A program made the position numbers and the translations under genes. Positions 55,659-64,000 of a stretch of DNA of 64,000 bases are shown piece after piece. The stretch's first letter is position 1; the number at the start of each line of letters is the position of its first letter. Location: assembly GCF_019059575.1 (NCBI RefSeq), contig NW_024881868.1:62001-126000 (forward strand), written 5' to 3'. The notes under the pieces were generated by a model. That model saw only the letters and a program-made list of their open reading frames with translations, did no database searches and had not been told where the DNA came from. This DNA comes from Amphibalanus amphitrite. Lineage: Eukaryota; Arthropoda; Thecostraca; Balanomorpha; Balanidae.

Positions 55659-57936
55659 CATGTAATTCCCTGGCAGTAACTGATCTTATCAACATGTTTG
55701 CACGATTGATATGATCTATATCACAGCCATGGCGCGGGCCATGACCGTTTGTTTACAGTCGTTCGCTCGCTCCGGCTTCGGTGACGGCCGCCCGGGAATC
55801 GTCACTTCGTGTTTATTCCGGGTGCAAAGCCATCAAATGTCAACTGGCTGGGCCGAACGGGCGGCCCGAAAGGCCCCACTTACCAGTTGGGAGGGTGAGC
55901 TCAGCTAAACATAACCCTTTGACCCGTTCTGCAGGAACCGGACGGGTGGGTCCCCTGGCGCTGGAGAGGCAGCAGTGCCCCATGCCTCTCAGTGATTGGG
56001 CCTACGAGCCGCGGGTGGCCAGGAGGACCCGAGGGCTGCGCATTGCGCAACGAATGGCGTTGTCTCATGTCTGTGTGCTGATTTAATACATCCTCCTTTA
56101 AATTCTACTGAACATTGACGAGGACTCTTGGGCTGCTTTGTCATACTAAACATTACATGAATCTAACATGAGTGCCTTACAGATGTATGTGTATCAGATA
56201 TCACGCCACACTCAGATTGATTAGAGTTTCTGTGAATCGAACATCCGAGCTTGCCGACGTTTATTCGTGATGTCGGCTCGGTAGCATGACTTTCATTGAT
56301 GAGGAGCCCACTCCTGCCACCGTCCAGTCATGGACATCCTTCACGGCCGGCACGTAGCGGCGCTCAACTCTGGCACTCATGCCCGCGCGGGTCGGCGACG
56401 GTGCACCTCTAATTCTGATGAGTGGGGGGACGGCCGGTTCCCAGGGGACACGGTCGCGTGCAGACGAGGGGTGTGGTCCGCGCCGCCCGCCGGGCCTGTC
56501 CCCTGTATGGATCGCCCCACCCGCGGCTGCGGTTACAGCCGGAGGGAAGTCTGGCCGGCACACCGTCCTTACAGTGTGTGCAGTGTCTATGCTTCACTCC
56601 TGAACCCAGTGTCAGAACAGCCCACGTATACTCCTCGTGCAATATGGCTCGCCCCCGGATCCTGAGTCACAGCAGCCCGCTCCGGGAATCCATAGTCATT
56701 GCGGCACCGTCCCGGAATTCTCAGCCACTGCGACCCGTCCCGGGACTCCGCACTTCCTGCGACTGAGTCCAAACCTCGGAGATCCCAGGAACCAGCATAT
56801 CCTCGCCTCCAGATTTCTGCCACTGCAAGCAGCCCCGTTTACGCAACACCCCACTTCTTGTCTGTAGTGATTGCAACCTACAATCCAATGACAATTGCAC
56901 TGTTATATTGTTATCGTGCTTGTCGTTCCCGTTTGTTCAAAACGACGAGGATTTGACAACGCTAAGATCCGTGGGCAGAATGGCACGTCAGGCGGAAATC
57001 GAACGTGATTCGAGCCTCGTGGGCGCCCATCTCCTGTCACTAGCTCCAGGCTGCATGGCAACGATCTCCGGGATCCCGCCGGCTGAACGAAGAAACCGCT
57101 GAGGTTTCCGATAGTGGGGTTCCGTCGAATCTGGTAATGTCTGTCCTGCATTAGAAATGCTGCGCTCATCGAGTCTGGCGCCTTCGACGAAATCAGCTTG
57201 ATTGGAATTGCAGAGCTGGCTCGTATTTTTCATTGTGCATTTTGCTCACTTCGTGTTAGCATTGTGATATAATACGATGTTTGGTGCGATTGAAACTCAG
57301 TGAAAATGGGCGAAACCACAATCAAGTCAACTTGGGCGCCAATATGGAAACTACTCATGAGACAGTACGTAATACGTATCCATGAAATGGACGATGTTTC
57401 GGGCAATAGTTCGACACGTTCACAGCAAAACATTTCAGTTGCTACCGATTATGCTCTTTGAACACTATTGTGCAATGCATCATTCAGCTATTGATTTATT
57501 CCAGTTTCCGCATTCGCCCCCACTACAGCTCACGACGTCTGATGATTTACGCTGTGATTTATCGGTCTGAGCTATTTTACGACACATGAAAGGTTCGATA
57601 AATGCACTACGGGATGATAATGCTCGGCTTCTTGACAAGCGGCGTCCTTACGCCATCATCAGGCCGTTCGCGTTGGCATGGCTTTGCATGACTTCGCAGA
57701 ATATCTCGTAACATCAGCCTGCCATGCAGCCCTATGACCAGCCGTTGGATGGCTCAGCTCACAAATGAGTCCTTATCGCTGCCGGGCGTACCTATGATAA
57801 TGGACCGGTGCCAGGGCTCGGTCGTTTGTCATTGGGGACGCTCTGACAGGTGCCATCACTCAGACGGCCTCTGACGAGCTGTGAACCAGGAACTGAGCGT
57901 GCTGCAACGGCCAGTCAGCCAGCGCGGGTAGGAGAC

Positions 57937-58190
57937 AAGTCAGTCAGTCAGTCAGTCAGTCAGTCAGTCAGTCAGTCAGTCAGTCAGTCAGTCAGTCAGT
58001 CAGTCAGTCAGTCAGTCAGTCAGTCAGTCAGTTAGTTAGCCAGCCAGTCAGTCAGTCAGCCAGTCAGCTACCCAGTCAGTCAGTCAGTCAAACACTCAGT
58101 CAGGCAGGCAGGCAGCCACTCAGTCAGTTAGTCAGTCAGTCAAGCAGTCAGTCAGGCAGTCAGGCAGTCAGTCAGCCAGTCAGTCGTTCT
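57937..58190. repeat. CAGT tetranucleotide microsatellite
   Basis: Pure CAGT units to about 58030, then degenerate units with CAGC, CAGG and TAGT variants to about 58190. Confidence 0.92.
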
Positions 58191-58839
58191 CAGCCAGTGC
58201 CGCTCTACATGTGTTGGTAATGAAATTGTTCTGACTGCACCATCTTTGAAGCATCATCCCGCCTCTGAATTTGTCCTGGTGCTGTATTTTCCTGGAGTGT
58301 CTCGTTTATGCGACATTGCTGAGCGATAGTGTCACACGGATGTTGGTTTTCATCTCCCCGATGAGTTGCAGGCGAATCCGTATGCATACAGAACAGGACA
58401 ACGGCCTGTAGGGAGAGGTGGGCTGCTTCCTCCGGTCCCAGCGGACGCACGGTCCGTGACCAAGGGCCGAGAACAGAACCAGCTTATGCAATATGCATGG
58501 CCTGGGCGAGTGGCTGGCCAGTCGCCGCGGCATCATCTGCGGCGACATGGGACGGGGACCGCTCAGAGCACCATTAGGTACTCCACGCCCGCAGGTCACT
58601 GCGCTGACCCAGGCACCCGGCAGTGGCCTCAGCTTCCCCGCAGAGACGACATTTAGCATTCCGGGGAGACGGCGCCCAGCGCAGAGCAACGGGGACGCCA
58701 CTTCCGCGCGGCCTCGCAGCAGCTCGGATTACCTCCCACCACTGCTGTCACGTATGTAGACACAACGGCACCATAAGCGGCTGAGGACCGGACCATCGGA
58801 CAGTCGAACTGCTGGACCATCTGTCAGCCAGACAGTCGG

Positions 58840-58926
58840 ACCGCGGACCAGTGGACCAGCGGACCAGTGGACCAACGGACCAGTGGACCAGCGGACCGGC
58901 GGACCAGCGGACCAGCGGACCGGCAG
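58840..58926. repeat. GGACCAGYG nonamer array
   Basis: About ten copies of the 9-bp unit GGACCAGCG or GGACCAGTG. More degenerate GGACCAT/GGACAGT units lie before it from about 58785. Confidence 0.85.
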
Positions 58927-60433
58927 ATCATCTGAGGACGCCGGAGACAGCGGCCACTCCCATGAGATGGGCGTCCTTATGGTAATGTGATGGCCGCGCG
59001 CCACTCGACACCACTACCGCCGCGCCGGCACACGGCACCTTACGTGAGCGGTGTAATCATCGCGTCAGCGTGGGACGGACCATGCCACAGGTGCGACGGG
59101 GCGTCGGCGCTCACGGCATGGTAATGATGTTATCGGGAACATTGAGCACATCGGTCCTTGCATAAATAATTCATCATTGCGCCTTGTGAAGGTAATACGT
59201 TCATGAAGTAAGGACAAATGACAGGCATCATTTGCAGGTATGATTCTGTCCATGCGATAAGAACACATCGAGTCTGTTAGACTAGGCAATGCGTTTATGA
59301 GGCTGGAGGTACATGCTAATAGTAAGCATGAAATACATTGTAGTGTGTAGATCTTGACATAGAACACATCGAATCCCCCGCGCACAGGTCGTGCCGGTTC
59401 ATATCAATGTCAGTGCGCGGCGCGGTGATTCCGTATGCGGATCGGCGCCGGTGGGGCTGACGAGTCTCGACTGGGACTATCTCCGTGTCGTGCCGGGGAC
59501 TGTTTGCCGTTTGATCTGCCCGCACCGCCCGGCGAGCCAGACGAGAACCACCTCAGGACATCGGCCCCGGTGCCGAGCCGGCCCCGGGGAGCCGCCATCG
59601 GCCCCGTGCGTGTCTTCTGCAGCCCAGTCCTGTTTGGATAGCCCGACAACACGGAACGCTGTCTCCCTAGTTCGTCGGGAGGCTTACGTGGAATAATAAA
59701 CAGCAGCTATGGATACACGGGGTGCGAGTTGGCCTGCTTATGGAGCAGTTACGGCGGCTCAGGGGAGTCATCTGGGGCGGGAGGGTTGAGTGAGCAGCTG
59801 GACGCCAGATTTTGAAACGAGACGGGGATCGAGCGATAGAGCAACAGGCAACAGACGACGTCGTGATGGCGGCGTCAGCTGAGCACAGGCCGTCATCAAC
59901 GTCATCTGTCAGACGTAGTCACATCCGTCACTCGGGTTCAATATCCTGCAGAACTGTCAGGCCGACGGAGCCGATCGCCGGCCCGTCATCACCGCACTGG
60001 TCATCACTGCGCTTTCGTTTCCACCGCCGCGCGTCGGCAGCACCATCCACCATCGGTCAGCAACACGTTCATCAGCACCATCCAAGCATCACTGATCGAG
60101 AGACTCGGTCCGATACCGGTCCCCAGGAGGCCGTGTGACCCCCGGGCGGACTCGGCACGACCATCTGCAGGCATGATAGCCTACCGGCGGCCGTGCGCCG
60201 GCTCCGAGCGGCCGTCAGAGGCGGCCGGGCGCACCCCGGGGAGCTCCGACCACGGCCCGCTACGGCCGCTACGGCCGCCACGCCCGTCCCGCGGGCCGGG
60301 CTCGAGCGCTGATCACCATGACTGTCGATAGCGCCACTAATGACCAATACCAATGGTGCCGGAATGAGGAGAGACGATGGCGATGATGAAAGTCTCGCCT
60401 CCGCCCATCCGGGGGGCGCTACGCATTGCTGCA

Positions 60434-60690
60434 GCGGACGGACAGATGGACAGATGGGCGGACGAACGGACGGACGGACGGACGGACAGAAGGACAGAAG
60501 GACAGACGGACGGACGGACGGACGGACGGACAGACAGACGGACGGAGAGGGACAGATGGACAGACGGTCAGGCGGACAGGCAGACAACTTCAGACGGATG
60601 GACAGATCCAGACGGACAGGCGAACAGACGCACGCACTCCCCGAAGAGAAGACAGACGAGCATCATGTCAGACAGACGGATAGACAGGTG
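60434..60690. repeat. GGAC/GACA-rich simple repeat
   Basis: Irregular GGACGGAC, GGACAGAC and GACAGATG units. All three frames read through as Asp/Arg/Thr/Gly repeats, so the frames are not genes. Confidence 0.88.
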
Positions 60691-61364
60691 TGTGCCGCCG
60701 ACGCACTGGGACTCTGTATTAGCCAGGTAATGTAGAAACGTTCCGGGGACTGACTCCGTTTTCGTTTCATTTATTCAGCGGGTCTGCATATGCAGGCAAA
60801 GCTTCCCGTCCGTTTTGATCTGAAGCGGCGTATTCATAAGATCTCCTGAGTATACTCACGTTAGCTTAATGCGCTTAGCGATGAGCAGTTTCCATCTGCA
60901 GTGTGGTCCTGTAGCATATGCATGACAAAGCGGCGCCTCCGGCCAGTGGGTGGAATCGCGTTACGGGTGCGCCGCGACGGTGCAGGGTTCACCGAGATGC
61001 CTCTAATAGCCGGTGGCGGCAGCGGCGCCCTTCCGTCCTGGGAGTGCCGCCTCCCGCCGGGTTCACACCGGCACAATCAGCATATGTGCCGAGCACAGTG
61101 TTTGATCAGAGCGCCGCGACAGTGCGTCGTAGCACGGCTCGCTCGGGCCTTCCGAGAAGGTCCGTCCGGCCCCGCGCCGTGTGATGTGCCGGTGCGGCGT
61201 GCAAGCTCGCAGTGCACAATGCGTTGTGCACTGTCTACATACCCATTGGTTGGTAGAGGGACAGGGAGAGAGGTGCAGGTGTACGAGGAACGAGAGCCGC
61301 GCACAGCGAGATTGCTAGAAAACGGCTGGTTCAACAACTGCTCAGGAATCTGAAGAGACGACCT

Positions 61365-63971
61365 CAGTGGCGGTCGCAGGGGGGGGGGGGGCCATCAGGG
61401 CCATGGCCCCCCCCCCCCAAAGCCAAATCAGGGGGGGCCATCATATCATTTGGCCCCCCCCAAACAACCGATGGGCCCCCATGGCCGTATGGGGCCCTGG
61501 CCCGTATTCGATTGTCACGAGGCTCGAGAAACCCACGCCAGCTATTAACAGCTCCCATACCAGTCTTTGAGGGTCCTACACTGACCTCTGAGGGCCCTTC
61601 AGTGGCGGTCAAGCGTCCACATTGACCGCTGAGGACCCACATTGACCTCTGAGGGCCCTCCACTGGCCTTTGAGGGCCCCTAAACCGGCCTCAAGGGCCC
61701 AACCGGCGTCTGAGAGCCTCACACCGGCCTCTGGTGGCCTCATGTCTGTCTCTCGAGTCCCAAGACTAGACTTTAAGTGTCTCTGAGGGCCCCGCACTGG
61801 ATTCTGAAGACCCGATGCCGGCCTCTAAGAGCCCGCATCGGCCTCTGGGGGCCCATCTTGGCCTTTGAGGGCCCTCCGCTGGTCTCTGGTGTCCAACGCC
61901 GGCCCATGCCGGCCTTTTAGGGCCCCACACTGACCTCTGAGGGCCCCATGCTGGCTGGCCTGTAAGGACCCACATTAGCCTCTGAGGGCCCCCGCACTAG
62001 ATTCTGAAGACCCGATGCCGGCCTTTAAGAGCCCGCATCGGCCTCTGGGGGCCCATCTTGGCCTTTGAGGGCCCTCCGCCGCTGGTCTCTGGTGTCCAAC
62101 GCCGGCCCATGCCGGCCTTTTAGGGCCCCACACTGACCTCTGAGGGCCCCATGCTGGCCTGTAAGGACCCACATTAGCCTCTGAGGGCCCCCGCACTGGA
62201 TTCTGAAGACCCAATGCCGGCCGCTCAGGGCCCGCATCAGCGTCTGAGGGCCCATGGCTTGGCCTTTGAGGGCCCTCCGCTGGCCTCTGGGGTTCAACGC
62301 CGGCCCATGCCGGTCTTTTAGGGCCCCACACTGACCTCTGAGGGCCCCATGCTGGTCTGTAAGGACACACATTAGCCTTTGTGGGCCCCGCACTGTATTC
62401 TGAAGACCCGATGCCGGCATCTAAGGGCCCGCATCATCCTCTGAGGGCCCATCTTGGCTTTTGAGGGCCCTCTGCTGGCCTCTGGGGTCCAACACCGGCC
62501 AATGCCAGTCTTTTAGGGCCCCACGCTGACCTCTGAGGGCCCGTGCTGGTCTGTAAGGACCCACCTTAGTCTCTGAGGGCCCGCACGGGCTTCTGAAGAC
62601 CCGATGCCGGCCGCTCAGGGCCCGCATCGGCGTCTGAGGGCCCATCTTGGCCTTTGAGGACCCTCCGCTGGCCTCTGGGGTCCAACACCGGCCCATGCCG
62701 GTCTTTTAGGGTCCTATTCTGACCTTTGAGGGCCCCATGCTGGCCTGTAAGGGCTCACATTAGCCTCTGAGGGCCCCCCACACTGGATTCTGAAGACCCG
62801 ATGCCGGCCTCTAAGGGCCCGCATCGGTCTCTGAGGGCCCATCTTGGCCTTTGACGGCCCTCTACTGGCCTCTGGGGTCCAACGCCGACCCATGTCGGTC
62901 TTTTAGAGCCCCACGGTAGCCTCTGAGGGCTCCATGCTGGCCTGTAAGGACCCACATTAGCCTTTGAGTGCCTAATTCGGTCTCTGATGGTCTCAAACTG
63001 CCCTTTGCAGGCCCTGTACTGGTCTCTGATGGCCCTAAACTGGCCCCTATGGGCCCAAACCAGCCTCTAAAGGTCCCACACCGGCCTTTGATGGCCCTAT
63101 TATGTTCTCTGGGGGGGGGGGGGGCTCAAGCCTTACCTTTGGGCGTCACGCACTTGCCTCTGAAGGCCCACATCAGCCTCTGGGGCCCTACCTGGGGCCT
63201 TTGAGGCCCTTCGCTGACCCTTGGGTCCAACGCCGGCCTCTGGGGGGTCTGACACCGTACTCTAAGGGCCCCATTGCAACCTCTAGGCGATAGGTATCGC
63301 CGAAGCGCTATCGATGGGCCCATAAGTGTAGGAACCATGGGTGCAGTGGGCGCAATTGCACCAACAATAATTCTGCAGTGGGTGCAGACAATGTATTCTG
63401 CATCCACAGTAATCTGGAACAAAACCCCTTTTCTCAGCAACACTACTTTCCATGCAGCACGACAAATTTAGGATATTTGGCCCACTATCCATCTTCCGAA
63501 GTATTGGCTACTGTAATGGCCTTCAAAACTTACATTTGTGTTCAAGTAAAAACAAAAAAAGATGAAACGGAACACATGTGATTGAACAGTGAACAGATAC
63601 CGATGACCCACTGTCAAAAGTTCTAGCACGATGATCTTAGAAAATGGCAAAGTTAGCCGCGCCGCCTTTACTTTTGCGGTAGTCCATTCACAGTTGCGTG
63701 AATTATTGACAATATCAATGTTTCAAAATGTACTTATCGGTACCTTTTCGACATGGTACACCCTCAAAGCTCGCATTTCGCAATGAGCCTCCTCTCGGGT
63801 GCCGCTCACTACCCCCCCCCCCCCCGCTTCACCGGCCATGGCCTGGATTTCTGCACCCGTGCACTACGTCCGTGGGCCCCTTTAAGCTAGCACCGGGCCC
63901 CCCGGGTCAGCGCAGGGGCCCCTTTGACAAGTTGGCCCCCCCCCCAAACTCCAAGTCTGCGACCGCCCCTG
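61365..63971. mobile_element. hAT-type element with internal higher-order tandem array
   Basis: Ends CAGTGGCGGTCGCAG (61365) and the complement of CAGGGGCGGTCGCAG (to 63971), flanked by a perfect 8-bp duplication GACGACCT (61357-61364, 63972-63979). CAG-start ends with an 8-bp target fit the hAT superfamily. Both ends are followed by G/C runs with GGGGGGCCA motifs. The body is a tandem array followed by about 0.6 kb of non-repetitive sequence (63300-63900). No transposase. Confidence 0.85.
61560..63280. repeat. Higher-order satellite: about 20-bp subunits in about 198-bp units
   Basis: The basic unit resembles CCTCTGAGGGCCCACACTGG, about 20 bp. Distinct subunits recur in fixed order: the TTCTGAAGACCC subunit occurs near 61801, 62001, 62199, 62397, 62591 and 62787, giving a period of 194-200 bp over about six units. 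Flanking copies are monomeric and diverged. Confidence 0.88.
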
Positions 63972-64000
63972 GACGACCTACATACTAGAGTATATAAATT

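Larger units (their letters stand above)
55664..61356. other. Right flank: no supported gene, several simple repeats
   Basis: CpG-rich patches (56260-56560, 59390-59600, 60130-60320, 60930-61180) carry overlapping frames on both strands with no domain recognised. Tandem arrays are listed separately. Nothing here supports a host exon. Confidence 0.4.

Noticed and set aside
57937..58190. Regular short repeats that might look like a CRISPR array
   Set aside because: A tetranucleotide microsatellite without spacers, in a eukaryotic genome.
61364..62955. Antisense frames with GPQR/ALRGQ repeats
   Set aside because: They arise from the higher-order satellite inside the hAT-type element.

Overview
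The window is nuclear DNA of an invertebrate animal, not a prokaryote. The evidence is spliced exons with GT/AG borders, large introns, several DNA-transposon superfamilies and a Ty3/Gypsy LTR retrotransposon. The mixed GC content, CpG-rich patches and a lectin receptor gene of bilaterian type fit an arthropod, perhaps a crustacean, but nothing fixes the taxon. Few of the many short open frames are genes.

One host gene can be assembled, on the minus strand. It is an EVA1C (eva-1 homolog C) orthologue, seen from its start codon at 39271 down to 10362. Seven coding exons join with matching splice phases into a signal peptide, two SUEL/galactose-binding lectin domains, the juxta-domain segment typical of EVA1C and a long Ala/Pro-rich linker. 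The transmembrane and cytoplasmic exons were not found and probably lie beyond the left edge.

The introns (10587-39186) hold eight non-autonomous piggyBac-like elements, most flanked by TTAA. Each has one short and one long terminus, a G-run/C-run block next to the ends, and a body crowded with AGGTCA/TGACCT, the half-site of nuclear hormone receptors. The termini differ between elements, yet the two ends of each element match. This family is the most interesting structure here. A second intronic repeat (27160-28337) has inverted ends and a 20-bp minisatellite.

Upstream of the gene (39.3-64 kb) no host gene is recognised. It contains a long AG microsatellite (40668-40790), a MULE-like element (41290-41947), a TA-flanked inverted-repeat element (43369-44299), a palindromic element with two 519-bp arms (45152-46503), a short hAT MITE (48244-48484), an intact and very young Ty3/Gypsy element (50634-55658), CAGT, GGACCAG and GGAC arrays, and a 2.6-kb hAT-type element (61365-63971) with exact 8-bp target duplications and an internal higher-order tandem array. 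The left 10 kb is intron or downstream sequence with minisatellites and a small foldback.
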